Shown: positions 40,810 through 49,987, counted from the first letter of the stretch. The stretch is DNA of 64,000 nt from Lysinimonas soli (GCF_042655435.1 NZ_JBHSMG010000001.1:1302001-1366000), one strand, 5' to 3'. Notes: generated by a model from the letters alone, not told the origin. Made by a program: numbers and translations.

Positions 40810-40826
40810 GCCCCTGCGGCAGGGGC
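40810..40826. repeat. 17-bp palindrome abutting CIRCE
   Basis: GCCCCTGC-G-GCAGGGGC is perfect and ends one base before the CIRCE element, in the 5' leader of hrcA. It could form a leader hairpin. Confidence 0.5.
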
Positions 40827-40853
40827 TTAGCACTCGCCCCACCTGACTGCTAA
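40827..40853. promoter_or_regulatory. CIRCE operator upstream of hrcA-dnaJ
   Basis: TTAGCACTC-N9-GACTGCTAA matches the CIRCE consensus TTAGCACTC-N9-GAGTGCTAA with one change in the second arm. A minus-strand TATTAT box at 40853-40858 overlaps its distal edge, as expected for HrcA repression of the promoter. Confidence 0.95.
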
Positions 40854-40882
40854 TAATAGCGCGACACACCGTTACCAAGTCG

Positions 40883-40912
40883 TTGCACCCGCCATTTGCG
40901 AGGCGCTACCTT
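40883..40912 (+). promoter_or_regulatory. Promoter of the first DUF4870 gene
   Basis: TTGCAC (40883-40888), an 18-bp spacer, and TACCTT (40907-40912). It would give a 5' leader of about 95 nt before ATG 41017, which has its own GAAAGG ribosome site. Confidence 0.45.
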
Positions 40913-41016
40913 GTGTCTGTGCTTGCGCCACTCCTCTTCGGAGGCCAGCGAAGGCGCCAGCCCGTGCTCTTTCTCAGAACCCCGGGTCCACCCCGCACAT
41001 CGAAAGGCGACATACC

Positions 41017-41415
41017 ATGACCGAACCCGCCCCCGCCGCCCCGCAGCCGGCAGCGCCGCTGACCGAGGCAGAGGACAAGCAGTGGGCCTCGTTCGCTCAC
41101 TTCGGAAATATCATCCTGCTCCTGCCGGCTCTCATCATCTACCTGGTCTTCAAGGACCGCGGCCCCAAGGTTGCCGTCGAGGGCAAGGAGGCCCTCAACT
41201 GGACCATCAACGTGACGGGCATCATCATCGCCGGCAACATCGTCAACCTGATCCTGGGCTTCATCCCGGTCGTCGGCTGGATCCTCGCCCTGCTGATCAC
41301 GCTCGTCATCTGGGCCGTGATCATCGTGAACATCATCTTCGCGATCCTCGGCGGCGTGAAGGTCAACGGCGGCGGCTCGTACCGCTACCCGGTCAATATC
41401 CGCTGGATCAAGTAG
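41017..41415 (+). CDS. DUF4870 membrane protein (first of a tandem pair)
   Basis: 132 residues. A Pro/Ala-rich N-terminus leads to EDKQWASFAHFGNIILLLPALIIYLVFKDRGPKV, then two further hydrophobic segments (about 65-90 and 90-115), and a short YRYPVNIRWIK end. This is the DUF4870/Tic20-like small membrane family, of unknown function. GAAAGG precedes the ATG. It is divergent from hrcA and ends at a strong terminator before its paralogue. Confidence 0.85.
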   Translation: MTEPAPAAPQPAAPLTEAEDKQWASFAHFGNIILLLPALIIYLVFKDRGPKVAVEGKEALNWTINVTGIIIAGNIVNLILGFIPVVGWILALLITLVIWAVIIVNIIFAILGGVKVNGGGSYRYPVNIRWIK

Positions 41416-41432
41416 TCGCACACTGATTCTCC

Positions 41433-41464
41433 ACGAGAGCCGGGCCTTCGGGTCCGGCTCTCGT
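41433..41464 (+). terminator. Terminator hairpin with UUCG tetraloop
   Basis: 14-bp stem (41433-41446 with 41451-41464, one G.U) closed by a C(UUCG)G tetraloop, 17 bp after the first DUF4870 stop. Only a weak T-rich tail follows (GCTGTCTGCCTT). Confidence 0.8.
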
Positions 41465-41496
41465 GCTGTCTGCCTTCGATGCGCCAGACTGACGGG

Positions 41497-41865
41497 ATGA
41501 CGCAGCTGCCGCCCGCCGACCCCACCGCCGCACAGCCCACCATGAGTCCCGCCGACGAGAAGATGTGGGCGACACTGGTGCACATCGGGGGAATCTTCTT
41601 CCACTGGCTCGCGCCGCTCATCGGCTACCTCGTGCTCAAGGACCGCGGCCCGTTCGTCCGCTGGCACACCCGGCAGGCGCTCAACTTCCAGCTGACGGTG
41701 CTGATCGGCTACCTCGTCGGCGTCGTGCTCGCCTTCGTGGTCATCGGCTTCTTCGTGCTCGCCGCGGTCGCCGTCCTCAACATCGTGTTCGGCATCATCG
41801 CCGCGATGGCCGCCAACCGCGGGGAGTTCTACCGCTATCCGGTCGCGATCGAGTTCGTGAAGTAG
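41497..41865 (+). CDS. DUF4870 membrane protein (second of the pair)
   Basis: 122 residues from ATG 41497, chosen because it aligns with the N-terminus of the neighbour; ATG 41479 is an alternative. It shares the layout DEKMWATLVHIGGIFFHWLAPLIGYLVLKDRGPFV, a WHTRQALNFQLTV segment, two more helices and a YRYPVAIEFVK end. The paralogue upstream and this gene are about 30% alike by eye. Convergent with hemW. Confidence 0.85.
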   Translation: MTQLPPADPTAAQPTMSPADEKMWATLVHIGGIFFHWLAPLIGYLVLKDRGPFVRWHTRQALNFQLTVLIGYLVGVVLAFVVIGFFVLAAVAVLNIVFGIIAAMAANRGEFYRYPVAIEFVK

Positions 41866-41889
41866 CCCCCTGCCCCCTGCCGAGGGTGG

Positions 41890-43116
41890 CTAGGAGCCGA
41901 GGAGGCGTCGCACCACGGCGTCGGCGAGCAGACGTCCCGGCAGAGTCAGCACGATTCGGCCGGCGAGGGCCGCCCGTCCATCGATCAGACCGTCGGCGAT
42001 CAGGCTCGCGACCTCGCGCCGACCCGACGCGTCGAGCATGGTGGTCGGCAGGCCCTCGACGATCCGGCTGCCGAGCAGCACCGTCTCAGTGCGACGCGTC
42101 TCGGCGTCGAGGGTCTCCCGCCCCGCGGCGGGCGAGACACCCGCCGCGATCCGTTCGGCGTAGGCGGCGGGGTGCTTGACGTTCCACCAGCGCACTCCGC
42201 CGACGTGCGAGTGGGCCCCGGGGCCCACGCCCCACCAGTCCTGACCGGTCCAGTAGGCGAGGTTGTGACGCGAGCGATGGGCGGCATCCCGCGACCAGTT
42301 GCTCAGCTCGTACCACTGGTAGCCCGCCGCCGAGAGGGTCGCGTCGGCGAGCTCGTACATGTCCGCCTGCAGATCGTCGTCGGGCTCGGGCACCTGGCCG
42401 CGCGCGATCTGGCGTGCCAGCTTGGTGCCGCTCTCGACGATCAGCGCGTAGGCGCTCAGATGATCCGGATGCTGCGCCACCGCCAGGTCGAGAGACGCGC
42501 GCCAATCATCCAGGGTCTCCCCCGGCGTTCCGTAGATCAGGTCGAGACTCACCTGCAGCCCCGCCGCGCGCGCCCATTCGACCACGAGCGGGATCCGGGC
42601 AGGATCGTGGGTCCGTTCGAGGGTCGCCAGCACGCGAGGCACCGCCGACTGCATCCCGAAGCTGACCCGCGTGAAGCCTGCCTCCGCGAGCTCGGCGAGC
42701 GACTCCGGCCCGACCGAATCGGGGTTCGCCTCGGTCGTGACCTCGGCGCTGGGCGCGAGACCCCAGGCCTGACGGACCCCGTCGAGCAGCTGCGCGAGCT
42801 GGCTCACCGGCAGGAGAGTCGGGGTGCCGCCGCCGAAGAAGACGGTCGAGACCGGACGGGACACCGCGCCGGTCGCCGCGAGCACCTCCCGCCCGCGGGC
42901 GATCTCGACCAGGGCCTGCCCCGCGTAGTCGCTCTGCTTGACGCCGCGGACCTCATCGGCCGTGTACGTGTTGAAGTCGCAGTAGCCGCATCGCACGCGG
43001 CAGAACGGCACGTGCACGTAGACGCCGAAGTCGCGCTGATTCCAGCCGTCGACCACTGAGGCGGGCAGCAGCCCGTCGGCGGGTGCGGGGTCGGCGAGCG
43101 GCAGGGCGGAGGGCAT
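41890..43116 (-). CDS. hemW: Radical SAM heme chaperone HemW
   Basis: 408-residue coproporphyrinogen III oxidase-like radical SAM protein, now regarded as a heme chaperone. The cluster motif is in FCRVRCGYCDFNTY (CX3CX2C). Further signatures are FFGGGTPTLL, the AdoMet-binding TTEANPDS, and RVSFGMQS. The extra Cys found in true HemN is not seen in the N-terminus. ATG 43116 has TGGGGA upstream. Confidence 0.94.
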   Translation of the reverse strand: MPSALPLADPAPADGLLPASVVDGWNQRDFGVYVHVPFCRVRCGYCDFNTYTADEVRGVKQSDYAGQALVEIARGREVLAATGAVSRPVSTVFFGGGTPTLLPVSQLAQLLDGVRQAWGLAPSAEVTTEANPDSVGPESLAELAEAGFTRVSFGMQSAVPRVLATLERTHDPARIPLVVEWARAAGLQVSLDLIYGTPGETLDDWRASLDLAVAQHPDHLSAYALIVESGTKLARQIARGQVPEPDDDLQADMYELADATLSAAGYQWYELSNWSRDAAHRSRHNLAYWTGQDWWGVGPGAHSHVGGVRWWNVKHPAAYAERIAAGVSPAAGRETLDAETRRTETVLLGSRIVEGLPTTMLDASGRREVASLIADGLIDGRAALAGRIVLTLPGRLLADAVVRRLLGS

Positions 43117-43217
43117 GGTGTCCCCATTGTCCCCCGTCATTCGCCACGGCATCGCCTGCGACGGCCCACGCGACTGCGCCGGCGCCCGGACCGGGACGGA
43201 TCGGCAGGACGTCGCCG

Positions 43218-45008
43218 CTAGCGACTCACGAGGTCGGCGAACTGGCCCGCGTCGAGCGCGAACAGGTCGGTGGCTCCGGCGGTGGCCGCCGCCGCGAACC
43301 CGCTCGCGGCCGGCAACTGCTGCTCGGCGAAGAACCGCGCGAGCACGAGCCGGGTCTCGGCCACGCTCGGGTCCAGCGGGGCGGCGGCAAGCGCACCCTT
43401 CGCCAGCAGCCAGGCGAGCACCACGAGACCGAACTGGCGCAGGTACGGGCTCGAGCCCGAGAGCGCCGCCGCCGGATCGCCGGCACCGGTGCGCAGCATC
43501 CAGTTCGTGGTCTGCTGCAGCTTGTCGAGCTGCTCGATGAAGTTCGACCGGATGCTGGCGAACTCCTCGCCCGCGCCCGCCAACTCGCCATCGAGCTCAC
43601 GCAGCTGCGCGAGGAACTCGATCACCGAAGCGCCGCCGCGCACCCCGAGCTTGCGCCCGATCAGATCAGCGGCCTGGATGCCGTTGGTGCCCTCGTAGAT
43701 CGCGGCGATGCGGACGTCGCGGTAGTGCTGTGCGGCCCCGGTCTCTTCGATGAAGCCCATGCCGCCGTGGATCTGCAGCGCGAGAGAGGTGAGCTCGTTG
43801 CCGAGGTCGGTGCCCATCGACTTGCAGATCGGGGTCAGCAGCGCGACGACCTCGGTGGCGCGGGCGCGCACGTCCGGGTCAGGGTGGTGGACACTGCGAT
43901 CGGTCTCGCCGGCGTTGTAGAGCATCAGGCTCCGAAGGGCCGTGATGAAGCTCTTCTGCGTCATCAGCATCCGCCGCACGTCGGGATGATCGATGATCGG
44001 CGCGTCGGGGACGATCCCGCCCGGCACGACGGCCGCTCCCTGGTGGCGCTCTTGGGCGTACGCGAGCGACTGCTGGTACGCGCGTTCGCTCAACGCGACT
44101 CCCTGGTTGCCGACCGAGAGGCGCGCGCTGTTCATCATGACGAACATGATCCGCATGCCCTTGTTCAGATCCCCGATGAGGTAGCCGGTGGCGTCGTCGT
44201 ACTCCATGACGCAGGTCGGCGATCCGTGGATCCCCATCTTGTGCTCGATGGAGAGCACCTTCACGCCGTTGCGCTCGCCCAGCGACTCGTCCTCGTTGAG
44301 CAGGAACTTCGGCACGATGAAGCACGAGATGCCCGCGGTTCCCTCCGGTGCGCCCGGGGTGCGCGCCAGCACGAGGTGCACGATCTGCTCGGCCATGTCG
44401 TGCTCGCCGTAGGTGATGAAGATCTTCTGACCGGTGATGCCGAAGGTGCCGTCATCGCGCGGGACGGCCTTCGTCACGAGGGCGCCCACGTCCGAGCCCG
44501 CCTGAGGTTCGGTCAGGTTCATCGTGCCAGACCACTCTCCGGAGACCATGTGCGGCAGGTAGAGCGCCTTCTGCTCGGCACTGCCGTAGTGCAGCAGCGC
44601 GTCGATGGCGCCCTGCGTCAGGAGCGGAGCGAGCGAGAACGCCATGTTGGCGCCGAGCAGCATCTCCTGGATGGCCAGCCCGACGACCGCCGGGAACCCG
44701 CCGCCGTCGAACTCCTCCGGGAACGGGAGCGACGCCCACCCGGCCTCGACGAGCTTGGCGTAGGCCTCCTTGAAGCCCGGGGATGTGGTGACCGTCGCAT
44801 CCGGATTCCGCACAGCACCGTGCGTGTCCCCCGCGCGGTTCGTCGGGGCGATGACCTCCGCGGCGAAATCCCCCGCCTCGCTGAGCAGTCCCGTGACGGT
44901 GTCGAGGTCGGCGTGCTCGAAGCCCGGGAACTGCGAGATCTCGTCGTAGCCGACGATGTGCTCGAGGATGAAGGCCAGATCGGATACGGGGGGTCGGTAG
45001 TCGCTCAC
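43218..45008 (-). CDS. Large acyl-CoA dehydrogenase (DmdC/FadE-like)
   Basis: 596-residue FAD-dependent dehydrogenase oxidising an acyl-CoA to the enoyl-CoA. It has the middle-domain GTMNLTEPQAGSDVGAL and ITGQKIFITYGEHDM, the catalytic Glu in YEGTNGIQAADLIGRKL, and the extra C-terminal domain (about 470-590) of the longer acyl-CoA dehydrogenases such as DmdC. Chain specificity cannot be inferred. It starts with GTG 45008, preceded by TAAGCT 8 nt upstream and no Shine-Dalgarno. Confidence 0.92.
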   Translation of the reverse strand: MSDYRPPVSDLAFILEHIVGYDEISQFPGFEHADLDTVTGLLSEAGDFAAEVIAPTNRAGDTHGAVRNPDATVTTSPGFKEAYAKLVEAGWASLPFPEEFDGGGFPAVVGLAIQEMLLGANMAFSLAPLLTQGAIDALLHYGSAEQKALYLPHMVSGEWSGTMNLTEPQAGSDVGALVTKAVPRDDGTFGITGQKIFITYGEHDMAEQIVHLVLARTPGAPEGTAGISCFIVPKFLLNEDESLGERNGVKVLSIEHKMGIHGSPTCVMEYDDATGYLIGDLNKGMRIMFVMMNSARLSVGNQGVALSERAYQQSLAYAQERHQGAAVVPGGIVPDAPIIDHPDVRRMLMTQKSFITALRSLMLYNAGETDRSVHHPDPDVRARATEVVALLTPICKSMGTDLGNELTSLALQIHGGMGFIEETGAAQHYRDVRIAAIYEGTNGIQAADLIGRKLGVRGGASVIEFLAQLRELDGELAGAGEEFASIRSNFIEQLDKLQQTTNWMLRTGAGDPAAALSGSSPYLRQFGLVVLAWLLAKGALAAAPLDPSVAETRLVLARFFAEQQLPAASGFAAAATAGATDLFALDAGQFADLVSR

Positions 45009-45065
45009 GGAATGTGAGCTTACGCTCGCCTTCTGCCGATCAGGTGAGTCTTTGGTCCTTGTCCA

Positions 45066-45728
45066 CTACTCGTCGATCGGTCCTGCCAGGGCGCGTTTGT
45101 AGCGATCGGTGAAAACGGCCTGCAGCAGCCGCAGCGCCGGGTACGCCGCCCAGAAGAACGCGTTCGCCGGGCGCGAGAACGCGCGGATGACGAGCCACAC
45201 CGAATCGTCGGCCCGCCGTTCGACGACGAACGCCTCTTCGCCGCGCTCCGGATGCCCCGGCAGCGTTCCGTAGGCGAAGCCCTTGCGGTCGGGTTCGTCG
45301 ATCACGTAGACCACGCGCGCCGGGATCTTCGCCGGCCAGAGCCGCCACTTCAGCAGCGCGGTGTCACCCGGGCGCACGAGGGCGGAGCCGTCGGGAGCGA
45401 ACACGAGCTCCCCGTCGCCCGCCGTCGTCGCCGGCTGCACGGGAGTGCCCTCCCCGTCGAACGCGACCGGCAGGTAGGTGCCCTCGCTGACCTCGATGGG
45501 GCTGTCGAGCACCTCGACGCGGAACCCCGCCTGGCGCTGGATGCCCCAGCTCAGGGTCTGAACCCAGGCGTACTCCCACCGGATGGGCCCGTGCCCGATC
45601 CGCACGCGCTGCTCGATCGGGCGGAATCCCTTGGGCGGGTACCTGAGCAGATCGTCGGCCTGGGTGGCGCCGACGGCGGCGTAGGTGACCGGGATCTGCC
45701 ACAGCGGAGGGTGCTCGGTCACGGCCAT
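45066..45728 (-). CDS. DUF1990-family protein
   Basis: 220 residues. Characteristic segments are YPPKGFRPIEQRVRIGHG, WVQTLSWGIQRQAGFRVEV, FAYGTLPGHPERGEEAFVVER and AFSRPANAFFWAAYPALRLLQ. The family forms a START-like beta-barrel of unknown function. ATG 45728 is preceded by TAAAAT at a 7-nt gap, the best leaderless -10 box in the window. Confidence 0.85.
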   Translation of the reverse strand: MAVTEHPPLWQIPVTYAAVGATQADDLLRYPPKGFRPIEQRVRIGHGPIRWEYAWVQTLSWGIQRQAGFRVEVLDSPIEVSEGTYLPVAFDGEGTPVQPATTAGDGELVFAPDGSALVRPGDTALLKWRLWPAKIPARVVYVIDEPDRKGFAYGTLPGHPERGEEAFVVERRADDSVWLVIRAFSRPANAFFWAAYPALRLLQAVFTDRYKRALAGPIDE

Positions 45729-45735
45729 GCCGCCG

Positions 45736-45741
45736 ATTTTA
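45736..45741 (-). promoter_or_regulatory. -10 box TAAAAT of the DUF1990 gene
   Basis: TAAAAT (five of six consensus positions) ends 7 nt before the start codon, in the 28-bp spacer after lepA. Leaderless transcription is likely. Confidence 0.55.
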
Positions 45742-45756
45742 CGGGCGCGCCGTCGG

Positions 45757-47628
45757 CTACTTCTTGTCCTTCTTCTCGACGTCGCCCGACAGCGCGGCGA
45801 TGAACGCCTCCTGGGGGACCTCGACGCGGCCGACCATCTTCATCCGCTTCTTGCCCTCCTTCTGCTTCTCGAGCAGCTTGCGCTTGCGGGTGATGTCGCC
45901 GCCGTAGCACTTGGCCAGCACGTCCTTGCGCATCGCCGAGATGGATTCGCGGGCGATGATCCGGGCGCCGATCGCAGCCTGGATCGGCACCTCGAACTGC
46001 TGGCGCGGGATGAGCTTCTTCAGCCGTTCGGTCATCAGCAGCCCGTAAGCATAGGCCTTGTCACGGTGCACGATCGCGCTGAACGCGTCGACCGCCTCGC
46101 CCTGCAACAGGATGTCGACCTTCACCAGATCGGCATCCTGCTCGCCGCTGGGCTCGTAGTCGAGACTGGCGTAGCCCGCCGTCTTGCTCTTGAGCTGGTC
46201 GAAGAAGTCGAACACGATCTCGCCGAGCGGCATGGAATAGCGGATCTCGACCCGGTCTTCGCCGAGGTATTCCATGCCGAGCAAGCTGCCGCGCTTGCTC
46301 TGGCAGAGCTCCATGATGGTGCCCACGTAGTCCTTCGGCGCCAGGATCGCGGCCTTCACCATCGGTTCGCTGACGCTCGCGATCTTGGTGCCCGTCGGGA
46401 ACTCGCTCGGGTTGGTGACCGTGAAGTGCTTCTTGTCCTCGGTGGTGACCTCGTACGGCACCGACGGCGCGGTGGCGATCAGGTCGAGTCCGAACTCGCG
46501 CTCGAGACGCTCGGTGACGATCTCGAGGTGCAGCAGCCCGAGGAATCCGCAGCGGAACCCGAAGCCCAGCGCGACCGAGGTCTCGGGCTCGTAGTTGAGC
46601 GAGGCATCCGAGAGCTTCAGCTTGTCGAGCGCCTCGCGCAGGATCGGGTAGTCGCTGCCGTCGATCGGGTACAGCCCCGAGAACACCATGGGCTTCGGGT
46701 CGGTGTAGCCGGGGAGCGCCTGGGTGGAGGGCTTCGCCGCGTTCGTGACGGTGTCGCCGACCTTGGACTGGCGCACGTCCTTCACGCCGGTGATCAGGTA
46801 CCCCACCTCGCCGACGCCGAGGCCCTTGGTGGGGGTCGGCTCCGGGGAGCTGACGCCGATCTCGAGCAGTTCGTGCACGGCCTTGGTCGACATCATCTGG
46901 ACCCGCTCGCGGGGGCTCAGCTTGCCATCGATCATGCGCACGTAGGTGATGACGCCGCGGTAGGTGTCGTACACCGAGTCGAAGATCATCGCGCGGGCCG
47001 GGGCGCCGGCGTCGCCCCTCGGCGCCGGGATCAGCTCCACGACGCGGTCGAGCAGCTCGGTCACGCCCACGCCGGTCTTGCCGCTGACCCGCAGCACGTC
47101 CTCGGGCCGGCCGCCGATGAGGCTCGCGAGCTCCTTCGCGTACTTGTCGGGGTCCGCGGCGGGCAGGTCGATCTTGTTGAGCACGGGGATGATCGTGAGG
47201 TCGTTCTCGAGGGCGAGATAGAGGTTCGCGAGGGTCTGCGCCTCGATTCCCTGGGCCGCATCCACCAGCAGGATGGCTCCCTCGCAGGCCGCGAGCGAGC
47301 GCGAGACCTCGTAGGTGAAGTCGACGTGACCCGGGGTGTCGATCATGTTGAGGGCGTAGGTGTCGCCGTCCAAGGCCCAGGGCATGCGAACGGCCTGGCT
47401 CTTGATCGTGATGCCGCGCTCGCGCTCGATGTCCATGCGGTCGAGATACTGGGCGCGCATGTCGCGGTCGCTCACGACGCCGGTGATGCCCAGCATCCGG
47501 TCGGCGAGGGTCGACTTGCCGTGGTCGATGTGCGCGATGATGCAGAAGTTGCGGATGCGCGACGGGTCGGTCGACGCCGGTTCGAGTGACGTGAGGGCGC
47601 GCGGTGACATGACGCTCGATTGTCCCAT
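45757..47628 (-). CDS. lepA: Elongation factor 4 (LepA)
   Basis: Ribosome-associated GTPase involved in back-translocation/30S biogenesis. 623 residues with the GTPase motifs IIAHIDHGKSTLADRML, DTPGHVDF and NKIDLP, the LepA-specific GFRCGFLGLLHLEIV and MEYLGEDRVEIRYSMPL, and a lysine-rich C-terminus ending VEKKDKK. The first residues are not conserved: ATG 47628 is used, but ATG 47610 (MSPRALTS) is possible. Confidence 0.97.
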   Translation of the reverse strand: MGQSSVMSPRALTSLEPASTDPSRIRNFCIIAHIDHGKSTLADRMLGITGVVSDRDMRAQYLDRMDIERERGITIKSQAVRMPWALDGDTYALNMIDTPGHVDFTYEVSRSLAACEGAILLVDAAQGIEAQTLANLYLALENDLTIIPVLNKIDLPAADPDKYAKELASLIGGRPEDVLRVSGKTGVGVTELLDRVVELIPAPRGDAGAPARAMIFDSVYDTYRGVITYVRMIDGKLSPRERVQMMSTKAVHELLEIGVSSPEPTPTKGLGVGEVGYLITGVKDVRQSKVGDTVTNAAKPSTQALPGYTDPKPMVFSGLYPIDGSDYPILREALDKLKLSDASLNYEPETSVALGFGFRCGFLGLLHLEIVTERLEREFGLDLIATAPSVPYEVTTEDKKHFTVTNPSEFPTGTKIASVSEPMVKAAILAPKDYVGTIMELCQSKRGSLLGMEYLGEDRVEIRYSMPLGEIVFDFFDQLKSKTAGYASLDYEPSGEQDADLVKVDILLQGEAVDAFSAIVHRDKAYAYGLLMTERLKKLIPRQQFEVPIQAAIGARIIARESISAMRKDVLAKCYGGDITRKRKLLEKQKEGKKRMKMVGRVEVPQEAFIAALSGDVEKKDKK

Positions 47629-47667
47629 GCGCGCACGGGAGTCGCCGACGCCGTCGGACTCGGCGCC

Positions 47668-48612
47668 TCAGGCCGCGACGCGCGAGGCCGCGGTGCCGGC
47701 CGGCTTGTGCAGGATGTCGCGCAGGGCGCCCTCGAGCTCGGGGAAGCGGAACTCGAACCCCGCGTCGAGCAGGCGCTTCGGGAGCACCCAGCGGCTCTTG
47801 AGGATGAGTTCCGTCTCGGTCTGGATGACGCGGGCGCCGAGTTCGAGCATCCACTCCTGCAGCGGCAGGCCGAACGGCACCCCCAGCACACGGCGGATCG
47901 TCGCCATCACCTCGCGGTTGGTCGAGGGGTTCGGCGAGGTGACGTTCACGGGGCCCTCGAGCGGATGCGTCTCGAGGAACTCCATCGCCCGGAACACGTC
48001 GTCGAGGTGCACCCAGCTGAAGTGCTGGCGGCCTCCGCCCGATCGGCCACCCAGTTGCGGTCCGCCGAGCCCGAGTCTCGCGAGCCGGACGAGGGGCGTC
48101 AGAGCGGAGCCGTCGCCGAGCGTGATCGCGGTGCGCAACGCCACCTGCCGCACCCCGTCGCGCGGGGCGTCGAAGAACGCGCGCTCCCAGCTCGTCGCGA
48201 CGTCGACCGAGAAGCCGGAGCCGATCTCGCCCTCGTCCTCGGTCATCGGCCGATCGTCGGCGTGCCGGTAGATCGTCGCGGTGCTGGCGTTGAGCCACAG
48301 CGGCGGCGGGGTGTCGATGATGCCGACGACCCGGCCGAGTTCGGTCGTCGTCTCGAGGCGCGAGCGGAAGATCTCGGCCTTGTTGGCCGGGGTGTAGCGG
48401 CAGTCCACGCTCTTGCCCGCCAGGTTGACGAGCACATCGGCGCCGTCGAGCAGGGCGCCGATGCGCGCCTGGTCGCCCCAGGACGCATCCGAGAACCCGT
48501 CGCCGGCGCGGCGGCCGATCGTCGCGACGTGGTCGCCGCGCTCGCGGTAGAGCTCGGCGAAGCGGGTGCCCATGAACCCGCTGGCCCCGGCGATGACGAT
48601 GCGGCGAGTCAT
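47668..48612 (-). CDS. TIGR01777-family epimerase (SDR39U1-like)
   Basis: 314-residue NAD(P)-binding extended SDR. It begins RRIVIAGASGFMGTRFAELYRERG, has NLAGKSVDCRYTPANKAEI and LNASTATIYRHA, the F/W-VHLDD segment FSWVHLDDVFRAMEFL, NVTSPNPSTN, and the C-terminal DUF1731 part LLDAGFEFRFPELEGAL. Substrate is unknown. Some relatives affect cell division. ATG 48612 overlaps the aminotransferase stop (ATGA). Confidence 0.9.
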   Translation of the reverse strand: MTRRIVIAGASGFMGTRFAELYRERGDHVATIGRRAGDGFSDASWGDQARIGALLDGADVLVNLAGKSVDCRYTPANKAEIFRSRLETTTELGRVVGIIDTPPPLWLNASTATIYRHADDRPMTEDEGEIGSGFSVDVATSWERAFFDAPRDGVRQVALRTAITLGDGSALTPLVRLARLGLGGPQLGGRSGGGRQHFSWVHLDDVFRAMEFLETHPLEGPVNVTSPNPSTNREVMATIRRVLGVPFGLPLQEWMLELGARVIQTETELILKSRWVLPKRLLDAGFEFRFPELEGALRDILHKPAGTAASRVAA

Positions 48613-49787
48613 GACGCCTCCCCTGCGACGACCTCGGGCGCGGGGAGCCGGGCGATCCCGGCGAGCAGATCGTCGCGGCTTGCGGCGAGGCACAGCCGGA
48701 TCCAGCCCTCGCCCGAGCGCCCGAATGCGCTGCCGGGCGCGACCGCGACCCTCTCGCGCAGCAGCAGGCGCTCGGCCCAGGCCGCGACGTCGCCGTCCGT
48801 GGCGTGCGCGACATCGGTCCAGAGGTAGAAGGCGCCGGTCGGCTCGAGATAGCGGATGCCACGCTCGCGGAGGGCGGCCGACGCCGCTTCGAAGTTCGTG
48901 CGGTAGTGGGCCGCCGCTTCGGTGACGTGGGCCTGATCCCCCTGCAGGGCGGCGAGCGCCGCGAACTGATCGGGCATCCCGACACAGCTGATCGAGGCCT
49001 CCTGCATCGTGCGCATCGTCGCCGCGAGGCCGGAGGGGGTCACGAGATACCCGATGCGGATGCCCGTCATGGCGTAGGTCTTGGAGAACGAGAACACGCT
49101 GAAGACCCGCTCGGTGCCGTCACTCGACTGCGCCTCGAGGGCCGCCAGGCTGACATGCGGCCCGCCCCAGGTGAACCGCTCGTAGACCTCGTCGCTGAGG
49201 ATCCAGAGGTCGTGGCGCCGGGCGAACTCGAGCAGCTGCTGCAGAACGTGCCGGGGGAACACGGCGCCGAGCGGATTCGACGGCGAGTTGACGATGATCA
49301 TGCGGGTGCGCGGCGTGACGAGGGCGTCGAGCTCCTCGATGCTCGGCAGGAAACCGCGCTCCTCGGTGAGCGGGTAGGGCACCGGGCGCGCGTCGAGCAT
49401 CCGCGCGTTCATCGTGAAGGTCGTGTAGCCGGGGTCGGGGACGAGCACCTCGTCGCCCGCGGTCAACGTGAGCTGCATCGCCAGGTGCAGCGCCTGGGTG
49501 CCGCCGATGGTCACCCACACCTGTTCGACATCCGCCTCGATCCCGTTCTCGGCGGCCAGCTTGTCGACGATCGCGCGGCGCAGCGGCAGGATCCCGCCGT
49601 TCGCCGAGTAGTTCGTGTCGTCGCGGTCCCACGCGGCTTTGGCGGCCTCGGCGATGTGCGGCGCGACGGGCACGTCGGGCTCCCCCACCCCGAGCGAGAT
49701 CACTCCCTCGAGTTCGGCCGCGATCTCGTAGATGCGTCGGATGCCCGACCCCGGAACGGCGGGGATGTGGGCGGCGAGGGAGGGCAC
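48609..49787 (-). CDS. Class I/II pyridoxal-phosphate aminotransferase
   Basis: 392-residue aspartate-aminotransferase-like enzyme. It has SLGVGEPDVPVAPH, NYSANGGILPLRRAI, SPSNPLGAVF, SDEVYERFTW, and the PLP Lys in FSFSKTYAMTGIRIGYL, ending SAFGRSGEGWIRLCLA. The amino-acid specificity is not visible. The start is GTG 49787 with TAGCCT 6 nt upstream, a leaderless pattern. Divergent from rpsT. Confidence 0.9.
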   Translation of the reverse strand: MPSLAAHIPAVPGSGIRRIYEIAAELEGVISLGVGEPDVPVAPHIAEAAKAAWDRDDTNYSANGGILPLRRAIVDKLAAENGIEADVEQVWVTIGGTQALHLAMQLTLTAGDEVLVPDPGYTTFTMNARMLDARPVPYPLTEERGFLPSIEELDALVTPRTRMIIVNSPSNPLGAVFPRHVLQQLLEFARRHDLWILSDEVYERFTWGGPHVSLAALEAQSSDGTERVFSVFSFSKTYAMTGIRIGYLVTPSGLAATMRTMQEASISCVGMPDQFAALAALQGDQAHVTEAAAHYRTNFEAASAALRERGIRYLEPTGAFYLWTDVAHATDGDVAAWAERLLLRERVAVAPGSAFGRSGEGWIRLCLAASRDDLLAGIARLPAPEVVAGEAS

Positions 49788-49793
49788 GCCTTC

Positions 49794-49799
49794 AGGCTA
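49794..49799 (-). promoter_or_regulatory. -10 box TAGCCT of the aminotransferase gene
   Basis: TAGCCT with a 6-nt gap to the GTG start. The same hexamer at the same gap precedes comEA and pabC. Confidence 0.4.
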
Positions 49800-49829
49800 T
49801 CGGGGGCCGGCCGCCGAGCGGTCGTGCGA

Positions 49830-49858
49830 TTGCCGGGCCTGCTGCGACCTGGTAACGT
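49830..49858 (+). promoter_or_regulatory. Promoter of rpsT
   Basis: TTGCCG (49830-49835), a 17-bp spacer, and TAACGT (49853-49858). The resulting leader of about 120 nt includes an imperfect GTGTGG/CCACCAC hairpin. S20 is known to regulate its own translation in other bacteria. Confidence 0.6.
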
Positions 49859-49987
49859 TGCACGTTGGTTTGCGTGTGGTTTCCACCACGCGATTGGCCG
49901 GAGACGCCCACGGCGTTCATTCGCCGAAAGACTGGCCGCTCATCCCGGCGACACTCCACACCCACGTAACGAAAGACAGATACCTTC

